NCBI RefSeq assembly: GCF_019243775.1
Contig: NZ_CP069157.1
Location: forward strand, 248,001-312,000
Source of the DNA: Morganella morganii
Lineage (GTDB): Bacteria > Pseudomonadota > Gammaproteobacteria > Enterobacterales > Enterobacteriaceae
Direction: 5' to 3'
DNA: 64,000 bases
Numbering within the stretch: position 1 is the first letter of the stretch; each line of letters begins with the position of its first letter. This document shows, piece after piece, positions 1 through 9,897 of this stretch. The position numbers and the translations under genes were made by a program. Under the pieces are notes generated by a model. That model worked only from the letters and a program-made list of their open reading frames with translations, did not search any database and was not told the origin of the DNA.

Positions 1-399
1 GATAACGATTACTACCGCTACGATAATGTCGGCCAGCGTCTGATTGGTGAATCCTCCTCCAATGTGTACCGCCTGGGTGATGAAGTTGAAATCCGGGTGG
101 AAGCGGTGCATATGGATGAGCGCACCATTGATTTCGCGCTGATTTCCACCACCCGCCGTGCCCGTAATGAAGGCAAAACCGCAAGAACCCGGGCGAAAGC
201 CGGGGAGAAAGGAGATAAGCGCCGGGACGGTAAGAAAGGGGATCCCCGCCGTGACAAAAACTTCGAGCCGGACAGTGCATTCCGTAAGAAGAAAAAAGAC
301 GACGGCCCGAAAGCCCCGAAAGGTAAAAAATCAGCCCGGACCAAAAAAATCGAGGCAAATATAAAGGCGAAACGCGCGAAGAAAAAAGCTGAGAAGTAA
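1..399 (+). CDS. rnr: Ribonuclease R, C-terminal part (cut by window edge)
   Basis: The frame is open from base 1 to the TAA at 397-399, giving the last 132 residues of RNase R, a processive 3'-5' exoribonuclease that degrades structured RNA, including rRNA and tmRNA-tagged mRNA. The visible part is the end of the S1 RNA-binding domain (YRLGDEVEIRV and MDERTIDFALI motifs). A lysine/arginine-rich tail of about 80 residues follows, as in enterobacterial RNase R, where the tail helps unwinding and ribosome contact. The catalytic RNB domain lies outside the window. The next gene, rlmB, is also its neighbour in E. coli. Identity is secure; the start cannot be seen. Confidence 0.95.
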   Translation, partial: DNDYYRYDNVGQRLIGESSSNVYRLGDEVEIRVEAVHMDERTIDFALISTTRRARNEGKTARTRAKAGEKGDKRRDGKKGDPRRDKNFEPDSAFRKKKKDDGPKAPKGKKSARTKKIEANIKAKRAKKKAEK

Positions 400-421
400 C
401 CGCCTTTGATTTGAATTTTCC

Positions 422-453
422 CACAATGAGGCATTGCGCCTCATTGTGTTTTA
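422..453 (+). terminator. Intrinsic terminator after rnr
   Basis: An 11-bp perfect stem (arms 422-432 and 438-448, 5-nt loop) is followed by TTTTA. It lies 22 bases after the rnr stop and before rlmB, so rlmB is only partly coupled to rnr transcription or has its own promoter. Confidence 0.75.
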
Positions 454-477
454 TTGTCCCGCAACAAACGGAACGTT

Positions 478-1212
478 ATGAGTGAAATTATTTATGGTAT
501 CCACGCTGTGGATGCTTTGCTGGCGCGTGATCCCAGCCGTTTTCTTGAAGTCTTTATCTTAAAAGGGCGTGAAGACCGCCGCCTGACCCCGGTTGTGCAT
601 GCTCTGGAAGCGGCAGGTGTCCGTGTGCAGATGGCCAGCCGTCAGTGGATGGACAGCCAGACCGAAGGTGCCGTCCATCAGGGGATTATCGCCAAAGTCA
701 GAGGCGGCCGTCAGTATCAGGAGCAGGATCTGCCTGATCTGCTGGCTGAGCATGAGACTCCGTTCCTGCTGGTACTCGACGGCGTGACTGACCCGCATAA
801 CCTGGGGGCCTGTCTGCGTACCGCCGATGCCGCCGGTGTACACGCGGTGATCATCCCGAAAGACCGCTCCGCGCAGCTGAATGCCACGGCGAAAAAAGTC
901 GCCTGTGGTGCGGCGGAAAGCGTACCGCTTATCCGTGTCACTAACCTGGCCCGCACACTGCGTCAGCTGAAAGACGAAAATATCTGGGTTGTCGGCACTG
1001 CCGGTGAAGCCACCCATGATCTGTATCAGAGCAAAATGACCGGCCCGGTGGCGCTGGTGATGGGCGCGGAAGGGGAAGGCATGCGCCGTCTGACCCGCGA
1101 CCTGTGCGATGAACTGATCAGCATTCCGATGGCCGGGTCAGTCTCTTCCCTGAACGTCTCGGTGGCAACAGGTGTCTGCCTGTTTGAGGCCGTGCGTCAG
1201 CGCGCAAAATAA
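478..1212 (+). CDS. rlmB: 23S rRNA (guanosine-2251 2'-O) methyltransferase RlmB
   Basis: This is a SPOUT-class methyltransferase that methylates the 2'-OH of G2251 in the peptidyl-transferase loop of 23S rRNA, using S-adenosylmethionine. The 244-residue protein matches the E. coli enzyme (243) end to end. An N-terminal RNA-binding part begins [11 protein letters not shown]. The trefoil-knot SAM site carries [23 protein letters not shown] and [10 protein letters not shown] chose the ATG at 478 because it matches the family start; an in-frame TTG at 454 lies in the tail of the rnr terminator and has no ribosome binding site. It sits after rnr and before rpsF, as in E. coli. Confidence 0.95.
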   Translation: MSEIIYGIHAVDALLARDPSRFLEVFILKGREDRRLTPVVHALEAAGVRVQMASRQWMDSQTEGAVHQGIIAKVRGGRQYQEQDLPDLLAEHETPFLLVLDGVTDPHNLGACLRTADAAGVHAVIIPKDRSAQLNATAKKVACGAAESVPLIRVTNLARTLRQLKDENIWVVGTAGEATHDLYQSKMTGPVALVMGAEGEGMRRLTRDLCDELISIPMAGSVSSLNVSVATGVCLFEAVRQRAK

Positions 1213-1235
1213 TCCCGCATCACACACTTATTACC

Positions 1236-1264
1236 TTGTCTTTTGGGACGGGTATGAGTATAGT
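1236..1264 (+). promoter_or_regulatory. Sigma-70 promoter for the rpsF operon
   Basis: TTGTCT (1236-1241) and TATAGT (1259-1264) are separated by exactly 17 bases, about 100 bases before the rpsF start. This is the only good sigma-70 pair between rlmB and rpsF. Confidence 0.6.
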
Positions 1265-1303
1265 TATGCGTCAAATTTTTCAGCCGCACTTAAACAAGTT
1301 CCT

Positions 1304-1340
1304 TGCCTCTCAGGGTTGCGGTTGCCCGGACAGGAGGCTA
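1304..1340 (+). promoter_or_regulatory. Probable S6:S18 ribosomal-protein leader RNA
   Basis: The rpsF leader can fold with GCCTC (1305-1309) paired to GAGGC (1334-1338) around an inner GGG/CCC stem (1313-1315 and 1325-1327), leaving unpaired bases by the CCGG. Enterobacterial rpsF leaders carry a similar element with a CCG bulge that binds the S6:S18 complex and represses the operon. I recognise it by position and fold only; no covariance test was done. Confidence 0.55.
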
Positions 1341-1363
1341 ATAATCCGTAAGGAGCACTACTA

Positions 1364-1753
1364 ATGCGTCATTACGAAATCGTCTTCATGGTTCATCCGG
1401 ACCAGAGCGAACAAGTACCGGCAATGATCGAGCGTTATAAAACTGCTATTACTAACGCAGAAGGTCAGATCCACCGTCTCGAAGACTGGGGTCGTCGCCA
1501 ACTGGCTTACCCAATCAACAAACTGCACAAAGCGCACTACGTTCTGCTGAACGTTGAAGCTCCGCAGGAAGTGATTGACGAGCTGGAAACTATTTTCCGC
1601 TTCAATGATGCCGTTATCCGCAGCATGGTTATGCGCGTTAAGCACGCGGTGACTGAACCTTCTCCAATGGTTAAAGCGAAAGACGAACGTCGCCCGCGCG
1701 ACATGTCTGACGACATTGAAGAAAATGATGAAGCTGAGGAAACTGAAGAGTAA
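1364..1753 (+). CDS. rpsF: 30S ribosomal protein S6
   Basis: S6 is a primary small-subunit protein that binds the central domain of 16S rRNA together with S18. The 129-residue product begins [14 protein letters not shown] and keeps the family length. The acidic C-terminal tail ([10 protein letters not shown]) resembles the tail that RimK extends with glutamates in E. coli. The start ATG is preceded by AAGGAG at 1350-1355. It is the first gene of rpsF-priB-rpsR-rplI, with priB starting five bases after its stop. The upstream leader suggests autoregulation by S6:S18. Confidence 0.97.
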   Translation: MRHYEIVFMVHPDQSEQVPAMIERYKTAITNAEGQIHRLEDWGRRQLAYPINKLHKAHYVLLNVEAPQEVIDELETIFRFNDAVIRSMVMRVKHAVTEPSPMVKAKDERRPRDMSDDIEENDEAEETEE

Positions 1754-1758
1754 TAACG

Positions 1759-2308
<550 letters not shown>

Positions 2309-2346
2309 TCGGCACAGTCCATTAATGACTTTAAGAGGATAAGGTA

Positions 2347-2796
2347 ATGCAAGTTATTCTGCTTGATAAAGTAGCAAACCTGGGCAGCCTGGGCGACCAG
2401 GTAAATGTTAAATCTGGTTATGCACGTAACTACTTAGTACCGCAAGGTAAAGCAGTTCCTGCAACCAAGAAAAACATCGAATTCTTCGAAGCACGCCGCG
2501 CAGAACTGGAAGCTAAATTAGCTGACGTTCTGGCAGCAGCACACGCTCGTGCAGAAAAAATCAATGCCCTGGGCGTTGTGACTCTGTCTTCCAAAGCGGG
2601 TGACGAAGGTAAACTGTTCGGTTCTGTCGGTACCCGTGACATCGCTGATGCTGTAACTGCAGCAGGCGTTGAAGTGGCGAAAAGCGAAGTTCGTCTGCCA
2701 AACGGCGTTCTGCGTACTCTGGGTGATCACGAAGTTCACTTCCAGGTTCACAGCGACGTGTTTGCAGAACTGAATGTGAAGATTGTTGCTGAGTAA
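2347..2796 (+). CDS. rplI: 50S ribosomal protein L9
   Basis: L9 binds 23S rRNA near the L1 stalk. Its two globular domains are joined by a long helix that helps keep the reading frame between neighbouring ribosomes. The 149 residues equal the E. coli length. The N-terminal domain begins [19 protein letters not shown], and an alanine/lysine-rich helix runs from about residue 40 to 75. The ribosome binding site is AAGAGGAT just upstream. It is the last gene of the rpsF operon, ending at a strong bidirectional terminator. Confidence 0.98.
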   Translation: MQVILLDKVANLGSLGDQVNVKSGYARNYLVPQGKAVPATKKNIEFFEARRAELEAKLADVLAAAHARAEKINALGVVTLSSKAGDEGKLFGSVGTRDIADAVTAAGVEVAKSEVRLPNGVLRTLGDHEVHFQVHSDVFAELNVKIVAE

Positions 2797-2827
2797 TCTC
2801 TGATTACACGGTAAACATCTTTGAAAG

Positions 2828-2855
2828 ACGCTGGCTCAGGCCAGCGTTTTTTTTT
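2828..2855. terminator. Terminator between rplI and oapA (convergent)
   Basis: CGCTGG (2829-2834) pairs with CCAGCG (2841-2846) and nine T residues follow. It ends the rpsF operon on the plus strand. Its position between converging genes means it may also serve oapA, although the A-run on that side is short. Confidence 0.85.
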
Positions 2856-2871
2856 GCAGTAAAAACCGGTG

Positions 2872-3459
2872 TTAAGAGCGGCGGTAACTGCCGTCTTTCT
2901 GTCGCTTAAAGGTGGCGGACTGCCCGTTAGCCTTATCAATCCTCAGCACAGAGACCGTATTTCCCTTTCCTTTGGTCACACTGATTTTATCCCCTGCCTC
3001 CACCTGATTAAGCGGCTTCTGCGGCCCCTCAACGGCTGTCATGCGAAATAAGTCATCCACCGGTAACCCGTTGCTGCGAAAGACCTGGGCGATGGTCTGG
3101 CCCTTTTTGAGGGTGAAACGCAGTGCATCTGCCTGTGCAGGCACCGCAGCAGGAGCAGACTCTGCACTAACCGGCGGTGGTGTGGTCGCCGGTTGCGGAG
3201 CCGGTTCGGTATTCAGTACACCAGGCGGCAGATTATCCGGCAGCGGCAAATCCGGGATATCGGATGGTGCCTCCGGTAGTGTGCCGGTCTGTTCAGCTAT
3301 CAGGTCACCTAACGGATCTGCCGGTGGCGTCAGTGTGATATTCTGAGGCGGAACGGTCACCGGCGGTTTCTGCGCGGCAGGCCAGAAAAACAGGATCAGC
3401 ATGATAATCAGCGCAATGGCGGCGATAGCGTAAAGATGGCGCTTTGGCAGTAGTCTCAT
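2872..3459 (-). CDS. oapA: Opacity-associated protein A-like cell-division protein (OapA/YtfB)
   Basis: This inner-membrane protein has a short cytoplasmic N-terminus, one transmembrane helix at about residues 8-28, a proline-rich periplasmic linker to about residue 100, and a C-terminal OapA/LysM-like domain (FTLKKGQTIAQVFRS). E. coli YtfB, at the same place between rplI and fklB, binds glycans and affects cell division. I chose the Met at 3459 (195 residues) because GGGAG lies six bases before it. An upstream in-frame ATG at 3495 has no ribosome binding site. The linker is poorly conserved, as usual for the family. Confidence 0.85.
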   Translation of the reverse strand: MRLLPKRHLYAIAAIALIIMLILFFWPAAQKPPVTVPPQNITLTPPADPLGDLIAEQTGTLPEAPSDIPDLPLPDNLPPGVLNTEPAPQPATTPPPVSAESAPAAVPAQADALRFTLKKGQTIAQVFRSNGLPVDDLFRMTAVEGPQKPLNQVEAGDKISVTKGKGNTVSVLRIDKANGQSATFKRQKDGSYRRS

Positions 3460-3679
3460 CATAATCTCCCGCTGTTCAGCATGAATAATTATCATCCGGT
3501 ATTATTCCAGTGTAGCAGCAGACTTACTGAAATTATTCGGAATTAGTCCTGTTTTATAAATTGATTGTGCTGTTTTCCGGGAATCACCGTGTTGCATCAG
3601 CTTTCACTGATTATCGGGTTTACCGGGGTACATCCTGCTGTTATGCTTGTCCGTCTTACTTATTACTCAGGTATCTCTC

Positions 3680-4300
3680 ATGACACAACCGACTTTTGAC
3701 ACGATGGAAGCACAGGCAAGCTACGGAATCGGCTTACAAATCGGCCAGCAATTACAGGAATCCGGACTGAGCGGATTAGTACCGGAAGCCATCCTGGCCG
3801 GTATCACCGACGCACTGGAAAATAACCAGCCGGCTGTGGCGGTGGATGTTCTGCATCGTGCCCTGCGTGAAATGCATGAGCGTGCTGATGCTGTCCGCAA
3901 TGAAAAACAGGCTGAGCTGGTTAAAGACGGCATGCGTTTCCTGGAAGAAAACGCGAAGAAAGAAGGCGTTTCCACCACTGAAAGCGGCCTGCAGTTCTCT
4001 GTCATTAATCAGGGTGACGGCGCTATCCCGGCCCGCACTGACCGTGTCCGTGTTCACTACACCGGCCGTCTGATCGACGGTACTGTGTTTGACAGCTCTG
4101 TACAGCGCGGCCAGCCGGCAGAATTCCCGGTAAACGGCGTGATCGCAGGCTGGATTGAAGCACTGACCCTGATGCCGGTCGGCTCCAAATGGGAACTGTA
4201 TATCCCGAGCAACCTGGCTTACGGCGAGCGCGGTGCCGGTGCGGCAATCCCGCCGTACAGCACACTGGTATTCGAAGTGGAGCTGCTGGAGATCCTGTAA
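3680..4300 (+). CDS. fklB: FKBP-type peptidyl-prolyl cis-trans isomerase FklB (FKBP22)
   Basis: The enzyme interconverts cis and trans X-Pro bonds during protein folding. The 206 residues equal the E. coli protein. The N-terminal half is the helical dimerisation domain ([11 protein letters not shown], then a long helix). The C-terminal FKBP domain from about residue 115 carries [23 protein letters not shown] and AYGERGAG. There is no signal peptide, so it acts in the cytoplasm. I chose the ATG at 3680 over one 11 codons upstream because it matches the family start MTQPTFDT. Confidence 0.95.
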   Translation: MTQPTFDTMEAQASYGIGLQIGQQLQESGLSGLVPEAILAGITDALENNQPAVAVDVLHRALREMHERADAVRNEKQAELVKDGMRFLEENAKKEGVSTTESGLQFSVINQGDGAIPARTDRVRVHYTGRLIDGTVFDSSVQRGQPAEFPVNGVIAGWIEALTLMPVGSKWELYIPSNLAYGERGAGAAIPPYSTLVFEVELLEIL

Positions 4301-4331
4301 TCTCTCTTTGTCAGCAATAACAGAATATGCG

Positions 4332-4361
4332 AAATGGCCGGTTTTCACCGGCCATTTTTAT
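4332..4361 (+). terminator. Intrinsic terminator after fklB
   Basis: An 11-bp stem (AAATGGCCGGT at 4332-4342 and its complement at 4347-4357) with a TTTC loop is followed by TTTTATTT. Confidence 0.8.
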
Positions 4362-4434
4362 TTCTATACTCAGGTCTCCGGAGACGTGAACAGGATTACG
4401 CGACTCACTAACCGTTCTGTGAAAGAGGTGAAGG

Positions 4435-5175
4435 ATGCTCAATCAAATTTGTCTGCTGGCCCGGCGGGCGGGCGATGCAATCATGGATATCTACCATCAT
4501 CCCGACACACTGACCATCTCCGCCAAAGCGGATAACTCCCCCTTAACCGCTGCGGATTTAGCTGCGCATCACATTATCGTGCAGGAACTGAAGTCTCTGA
4601 CACCGGACATCCCGGTGCTGTCAGAGGAAGATCCGCAGCCGTGGTCTGAGCGGCAGCACTGGACACAATACTGGCTGGTGGATCCGCTCGACGGCACCAA
4701 AGAATTTATCAGCCGCAACGGTGAATTTACGGTCAATATTGCCCTGATTTCAGACGGCGTACCGGTGATGGGCGTGGTGTATGCCCCGGTACCGGACGTG
4801 CTCTATCTGGCAGAAGGCAAACACGCCTGGCGTGAGCGGGGCGGGCAGCGGATGGCTGTCAAAGTGGTGAATACAGATCTGCCGATGGTGGTGATCAGCC
4901 GTTCACATCAGGATGCGGAACTGGCGGATTATCTGGAGCAACTGGGGCCGCATGAAACCCGTGCTATCGGTTCATCCCTCAAATTCTGTCTGGTGGCGGA
5001 AGGTAAGGCGCAGCTCTATCCCCGTTTTAACCCGACCCACATCTGGGACACGGCGGCCGGACATGCCGTTGCACTCGCGGCCGGAGCGCATATTACGGAC
5101 TGGAGCGGAAAAACGCTCGACTATACACCGCGTGAATCACTGATAAACCCGGGGTTCCGTGTCAGCAGTTTCTGA
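4435..5175 (+). CDS. cysQ: 3'(2'),5'-bisphosphate nucleotidase CysQ
   Basis: CysQ hydrolyses 3'-phosphoadenosine 5'-phosphate (PAP) to AMP, clearing the by-product of PAPS reduction during sulfate assimilation. The 246 residues equal E. coli CysQ. Inositol-monophosphatase motifs are intact: SEED at residues 63-66, the metal-binding DPLDGTKEF from residue 83, and [10 protein letters not shown] near residue 205. The ATG is preceded by GAGGTGAAGG. It stands alone between two hairpins. No anomalies. Confidence 0.96.
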   Translation: MLNQICLLARRAGDAIMDIYHHPDTLTISAKADNSPLTAADLAAHHIIVQELKSLTPDIPVLSEEDPQPWSERQHWTQYWLVDPLDGTKEFISRNGEFTVNIALISDGVPVMGVVYAPVPDVLYLAEGKHAWRERGGQRMAVKVVNTDLPMVVISRSHQDAELADYLEQLGPHETRAIGSSLKFCLVAEGKAQLYPRFNPTHIWDTAAGHAVALAAGAHITDWSGKTLDYTPRESLINPGFRVSSF

Positions 5176-5198
5176 CTGCCATTTTATTCCTGAATAAC

Positions 5199-5232
5199 AG
5201 TGTAATTTGCATGGTTATGCAAATTACACTGA
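5199..5232 (+). terminator. 15-bp perfect inverted repeat after cysQ (terminator-like)
   Basis: Arms 5199-5213 and 5218-5232 are perfectly complementary over 15 bp with a GGTT loop. The tail (ACTTTTCCCC) is a weak T-tract, so this is a likely cysQ terminator or 3'-end stabiliser, but it could also be a protein-binding palindrome. Confidence 0.55.
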
Positions 5233-5506
5233 CTTTTCCCCGCCTGTTAAATTCCGTATCTGCTGACATTAATCCCGTTATTTCAGCCTCACATTATTTA
5301 TAAAACTTATAGTAATTATGAGGTTATTATTTCATTGTTATAGTGTGACGGGGATCGATTTTCACTCTGATTTGTGAAGTAAATCGTAGTGAAGTGTCAT
5401 TTTATGTAAAAATAGTGATTAAATCATTTGATTAATGAACCCGGGTGGTAGAATTGAGTCATACCTTAGGCATGAAAGAAAAGGTAAAGGGGAGGACATA
5501 AGTACG
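5233..5506 (+). other. AT-rich intergenic region upstream of ytfK
   Basis: This stretch holds no plausible open frame. It is AT-rich over most of its length and should contain the ytfK promoter. TTGATT (5428) with TAGAAT (5450) is a possible pair, but its 15-base spacing is short. GGGAGG at 5490-5495 is the ytfK ribosome binding site region. Confidence 0.5.
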
Positions 5507-5713
5507 ATGAAAATTTTCGCCCGTTACAACCCGGCTCAGATCGCCCGCTACGTGAAAACCTTATTCCGTGGCCGCCTGTATATACAGGGGATGGGCGCGT
5601 TTGAATTTGACTACGGCAAGATTTTACCGCCGAAAATCAGAGACAAACGCCACCTGAGTGCAATGAGTGAAATTAATCAGCAGGTATCGTTGCTGCAGGC
5701 GCAGCTGGCGTAA
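5507..5713 (+). CDS. ytfK: YtfK, DUF1107 stringent-response modulator
   Basis: This 68-residue protein equals E. coli YtfK in length and begins [34 protein letters not shown] is the conserved core. E. coli YtfK interacts with SpoT and tips it toward (p)ppGpp synthesis under phosphate or fatty-acid starvation. I chose the ATG at 5507 because upstream in-frame codons encode no conserved sequence. It stands between cysQ and paeA as in E. coli, and converges with paeA. Confidence 0.92.
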   Translation: MKIFARYNPAQIARYVKTLFRGRLYIQGMGAFEFDYGKILPPKIRDKRHLSAMSEINQQVSLLQAQLA

Positions 5714-5746
5714 CCACAATACCTGTCTGATGAAGAAGGGTTAGTT

Positions 5747-7117
5747 TTACGGTTTCTGGTGCTGTTCGTTGTGTGCCACGTCAGACTGACCCTCTTTGCC
5801 GCTTTCCGCCGCTGACGGACGCGGGACAACCGGTGCATCCGGGATCCGTGTAACCAGCAGCTGGTCAATCTTGTAGTTGTCGATATCCACCACTTCAAAC
5901 TTAAAGCCCGAGAATTTCACGGAATCGGTCCGTTTCGGGATACGGCGCAACTTATACATCAGGAAACCGGCGATGGTTTCGTAGTTGCTGTCATCCGGGA
6001 ACTCATCAATATCCAGCACCCGCTGCACATCCTCAATCGGTGTACCGCCTTCAATCAGCCAGGAATTTTCATCACGGGCAACAATCTGTTCTTCCTGTCC
6101 CTGACCGACCAGATCCCCCATCAGGGTAATCATCACGTCATTGATAGTGATAACACCCATCACCATGGCGTATTCATTCAGAATGATAGCGAAGTCTTCC
6201 CCGGCATTTTTAAAGCTCTCCAGGGTGTCTGACAGGCTCAGAGTGTCCGGGATCATCAGTGCCGGGCGGATCTGCACACCTTCATGCAGATTCAGGCTCT
6301 GGCCGTTCAGCACACGGTTGAGCAAATCTTTGGAATCGACATAACCGAGCACATGATCCAGACCGCCGTCGCACACCAGAAATTTTGAGTGCGGCTGCGT
6401 GGAGATCTTCTCTTTGATGCTCTCTTCGTTTTCCTGCTTGTCGAAATAGACCACGCTCTCACGGGAGGTCATAGCAGACGGCACAGTACGGGATTCCAGC
6501 TCAAACACGTTTTCGATCAGTTCGTGCTCCTGCTTGCGCAGCACACCGGCGACCGCACCTGCTTCCACCACCGCGTAAATATCATCAGAAGTGATATCTT
6601 CATTTCGCGCCAGCGGGATTTTGAATAATTTAAAGAACAGGTTGGATAATCCGTTAAACAGCCAGGCCAGCGGGCGCAGTACTGTCAGGCAAAAACGCAT
6701 CGGCTGGACAATCCGGATGGCGACCGCTTCCGGTTTGATCATCCCGAGACGTTTCGGGGTCAGATCCGCCAGCAGGATAAACATGGAGGTCACGATAATA
6801 AATGACAATACTGAGCCGAGCTGCTGTGCGGCGGCATCGGCCATAAAATTGCCGAACAGGGTGCGCAGCGCCGGTGAAAAGGCCGATTCACCGACAATAC
6901 CGGCGAGGATCGCCACGGCGTTCAGGCCGATTTGCACCACGGTGAAGAACATCCCCGGTGCTTCCTGCAAACGGAGCACATGGGCGGCATTGGTATTGCC
7001 TTCGTCAATCATGACTTTGAGTTTGATACGCCGCGAGGCGGCCAGTGATATTTCAGATAACGAAAAGAATGCGCTGATCGCGCAGAGTAACAGGACGATT
7101 AATAAACTATTTAACAT
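5747..7117 (-). CDS. paeA: Polyamine (putrescine/cadaverine) exporter PaeA (YtfL), CNNM/CBS family
   Basis: This integral inner-membrane protein has 456 residues. An N-terminal DUF21/CNNM domain with about four membrane segments covers residues 1-190. A pair of CBS domains follows (about 205-335), then a C-terminal CorC/HlyC-type domain (about 350-435). E. coli PaeA lowers cytoplasmic cadaverine and putrescine and protects stationary-phase cells at alkaline pH. The family name UPF0053 also covers magnesium-efflux proteins, so the substrate rests on synteny and overall similarity. It is transcribed in the same direction as the upstream msrA but separated from it by a terminator. Confidence 0.88.
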   Translation of the reverse strand: MLNSLLIVLLLCAISAFFSLSEISLAASRRIKLKVMIDEGNTNAAHVLRLQEAPGMFFTVVQIGLNAVAILAGIVGESAFSPALRTLFGNFMADAAAQQLGSVLSFIIVTSMFILLADLTPKRLGMIKPEAVAIRIVQPMRFCLTVLRPLAWLFNGLSNLFFKLFKIPLARNEDITSDDIYAVVEAGAVAGVLRKQEHELIENVFELESRTVPSAMTSRESVVYFDKQENEESIKEKISTQPHSKFLVCDGGLDHVLGYVDSKDLLNRVLNGQSLNLHEGVQIRPALMIPDTLSLSDTLESFKNAGEDFAIILNEYAMVMGVITINDVMITLMGDLVGQGQEEQIVARDENSWLIEGGTPIEDVQRVLDIDEFPDDSNYETIAGFLMYKLRRIPKRTDSVKFSGFKFEVVDIDNYKIDQLLVTRIPDAPVVPRPSAAESGKEGQSDVAHNEQHQKP

Positions 7118-7223
7118 ATAAGTTCCGAATGGCCGGCACGATTGCCTCTGGGCGCGCTGTTGTTGATTATGCGTGGCGACCGGTTATTTTAGATATATAG
7201 AGCATAAGTATCGGATATTAAAA

Positions 7224-7260
7224 AAGAAAGGCGCACAGAACATCCAATTTGTCTGTGCGC
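7224..7260 (-). terminator. Intrinsic terminator after msrA
   Basis: On the minus strand a 9-bp stem (7252-7260 with 7231-7239) is followed by a T-rich tail (CTTTCTTTTTT), 36 bases past the msrA stop. Confidence 0.75.
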
Positions 7261-7295
7261 GGATGTGCAGTATAGCACCGGAACGGGAAAAGCGG

Positions 7296-7961
7296 CTAGT
7301 TTCTCAGCGAAGGCGGAAGACAAACACCGATCCCGCCGAGCCCGCAGTAGCCTTCCGGGTTCTTATCCAGGTATTGCTGGTGGTAATCCTCCGCCACATA
7401 AAACGGGCCGAGCGGGCGGATGGCTGTGGTGATACTGCGGCTGTCGTTGTTCTCATTCATCGCCTGCTGATACTGCTCACGGGAAGCAAGTGCCTGCACA
7501 CGCTGGCTGTCAGACTGAGTATAAATTGCAGAACGGTATTGTGAGCCGATATCGCCGCCCTGTTTCATGCCCTGTGCCGGGTCGTGGTTTTCCCAGAACA
7601 GACGCAGCAGATCGGCATAGCTGATAACGGACGGGTCATACACAATGCGGACGGCTTCAGCATGACCGGTGTTGCCGGTGCAGACGCCTTCATAGGCCGG
7701 GTTCTTTGTCGTACCACCGGTGTAACCGGCGGTGGTGCTGTACACGCCCGGCTGCTGCCAGAACAGGCGCTCCACGCCCCAGAAGCAGCCCATAGCGAAA
7801 TACGCGGTATCAAAGCCGTCAGGCACATGGTTCACATCATGGCCGGTTACGGTATGGCGCGGGCTGATGGTCAGTGCCACAGCGCTGTCCGGCAGTGCAT
7901 CAGCGGCGGAAACAGGAGATACAACAGTGTCCTGCGGGTATTGAGTGGTGTTTTGTGTCAT
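7296..7961 (-). CDS. msrA: Peptide methionine-S-sulfoxide reductase MsrA
   Basis: MsrA reduces the S-epimer of methionine sulfoxide in oxidised proteins with thioredoxin as electron donor. The 221-residue protein has the nucleophilic cysteine in GCFWG (residue 59) and recycling cysteines near the C-terminus ([10 protein letters not shown], residues 206 and 214). I chose the ATG at 7961 because GGAG lies nine bases upstream of it; an ATG 12 codons earlier has no such site. It is divergent from tamA, as in E. coli. The N-terminal extension before the fold is slightly longer than in E. coli (212 residues in all). Confidence 0.95.
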   Translation of the reverse strand: MTQNTTQYPQDTVVSPVSAADALPDSAVALTISPRHTVTGHDVNHVPDGFDTAYFAMGCFWGVERLFWQQPGVYSTTAGYTGGTTKNPAYEGVCTGNTGHAEAVRIVYDPSVISYADLLRLFWENHDPAQGMKQGGDIGSQYRSAIYTQSDSQRVQALASREQYQQAMNENNDSRSITTAIRPLGPFYVAEDYHQQYLDKNPEGYCGLGGIGVCLPPSLRN

Positions 7962-8153
7962 TTGCGGTGGCTCCTGTTTTAAGAATAATCGGTGCATTAT
8001 CAGCAGATTTCAGGTTATTTATCTTATGTATCTATAGTAAACTTCAAATTATTTTCATTTATACCCTTATTCATTCACATTACCGCTTCGTTGGCTGTAT
8101 TCTGAATGAATAAAGGTATATCTCAGTCAAATCGCAGAAATTCAGGAGTTGAT

Positions 8154-9897
8154 GTGATCCGGTACCCTCTTGTTTGTGTTGTCGCTGTGTCTCTCACATC
8201 CCCTCTGGCATATAGTGCAAATCTTCGCTTAAAAGTGGAAGGGCTCAGCGGGCAACTTGAAAAAAAATGCAAGAGTCCAGCTTTCCACTATCACGACCGA
8301 TGAGGTCGTGGCTGACGGCCGTTTTCGTGCCCGGGTGGAAAAAGCCATCAAAGAGGGGCTTCGTCCGCTGGGGTATTATGAGCCGGTGATCACCTTTGAT
8401 TATCAGGACAATGCACCGCCTGCACGGCCGGTGTTGTATGCCCGTGTCGTCCCGGGGGAACCGGTTAAAATTGCCGGGGTTACCGTGGATATCGAAGGCG
8501 CGGCAAAAACCGATCCCGCATTCAAAAAATTCATTACCAAAAATACACCTGAAACCGGGACTGTCGTCAATCACGGCGAGTACGAAAGTTTTAAAAGCGG
8601 ATTATCCGGGCTTGCCTTAAAACGCGGCTATTTTGATGCCGAAATGGAAAAAAGCCAGCTCGGCATTGCGCTTTCCCGTCATGCGGCCTACTGGGATTTT
8701 GTGTTCAACAGCGGCAAACGATACCGTTTCGGGAAAGTGAATTACCAGGGCTCGCAAATCAGCGATGAATACCTGGAAGGTTTGGTGCCGTTTAAAGAAG
8801 GCGATTACTACACCTCTGATCAACTGGCAGAATTTAACCGTCTGCTGGCGGAAACCGGCTGGTTCCAGTCCGCGATCGTCACCCCGGATATTGCAAAGGC
8901 CCGGGCGGATAACAGTGATTATCTGACCATGGATGCCTCATTCACTCCGCGCGCGCAAAACTTTGTCGAGCTGGGCGGCGGCTTTGCCACCGATGTGGGG
9001 CCGCGTGTTCAGGCGAAATGGAATAAGCCGTGGGTGAATTCCAGCGGCCACAGCCTGACCTCCAGTATCAGCCTGTCCGCGCCGGAACAGATTATTGATA
9101 CCTCTTACCGCATCCCGCTGAAGGTCAACCCGATTGAGCAGTATTACGCCGTCTCCGGCGGGTATAAGCGTACCGATCTGAATGATACCAAAGCCGATAC
9201 TGCGACAGTCAGTGTTTCCCGTAACTGGGATTTATCCACCGGCTGGCAGTACGGTATCAATATGCGCTGGAGTCTCAGCCACTTTACCCAGGCGGATATC
9301 ACCAACACCACCATGCTGCTCTATCCGGGGGTGAATGTCAGCCGTGTCCGTTCGCGGGGCGGGATGATGCCGTCCTGGGGGGACAGTCAGCGCTACTCAG
9401 TGGATGTTTCCAATGAAATGTGGGGCTCGGATGTGGATTTTTCCATTTTCCGCGCCCGTAACGTCTGGGTGAGAACGCCGTGGGATGGTCACCGCTTTGT
9501 GATGCGCGGCAACCTCGGCTGGATTGAAACCAATAATTTCGACAAGGTTCCGCCGGATCTGCGTTTCTTCGCCGGTGGCGATGGCAGTATCCGGGGTTAC
9601 CGTTACAACAAAATCTCACCGGAAGATTCTGACGGCAAACTGACCGGGGGCTCGCGGCTGGTGGTCGGCTCGCTGGAATACCAGTACAACGTAACCGGAA
9701 ACTGGTGGGGCGCGGTGTTTGTGGACAGCGGTGAAGTGGTGAACGATATCAAACGGAGTAATTTCAAAACCGGTGCCGGTGTCGGGGTGCGCTGGGCATC
9801 GCCGGTCGGACCGATCAAATTTGACCTTGCCGCGCCGGTAGGTGATAACGAAACGAAAAATATCCAGTTTTACATCGGCTTGGGGGCAGAACTCTGA
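8154..9897 (+). pseudogene. tamA: Translocation and assembly module subunit TamA, frameshifted at an A8 run
   Basis: TamA is an Omp85-family outer-membrane barrel with three POTRA domains that works with TamB in envelope lipid transport and autotransporter assembly. The GTG at 8154 (AGGAG five bases upstream) opens a signal peptide and the first POTRA start ([16 protein letters not shown]). At 8260-8267 there are eight A residues. The rest of the protein (NARVQLSTI to the terminal LGAEL) continues in another frame. Removing one A gives a 580-residue protein that matches E. coli TamA (577) throughout. The rest of the frame, including the barrel, is intact, and tamB overlaps its stop by one base. 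So this is a recent mutation, a sequencing error, or a slippage-rescued gene rather than a decayed one. Confidence 0.85.

Noticed and set aside
8106-8303. 65-codon frame as a separate small gene before tamA
   Set aside because: Its residues from codon 17 are the TamA signal peptide and first POTRA start; it is the 5' part of a frameshifted tamA, not a separate gene.
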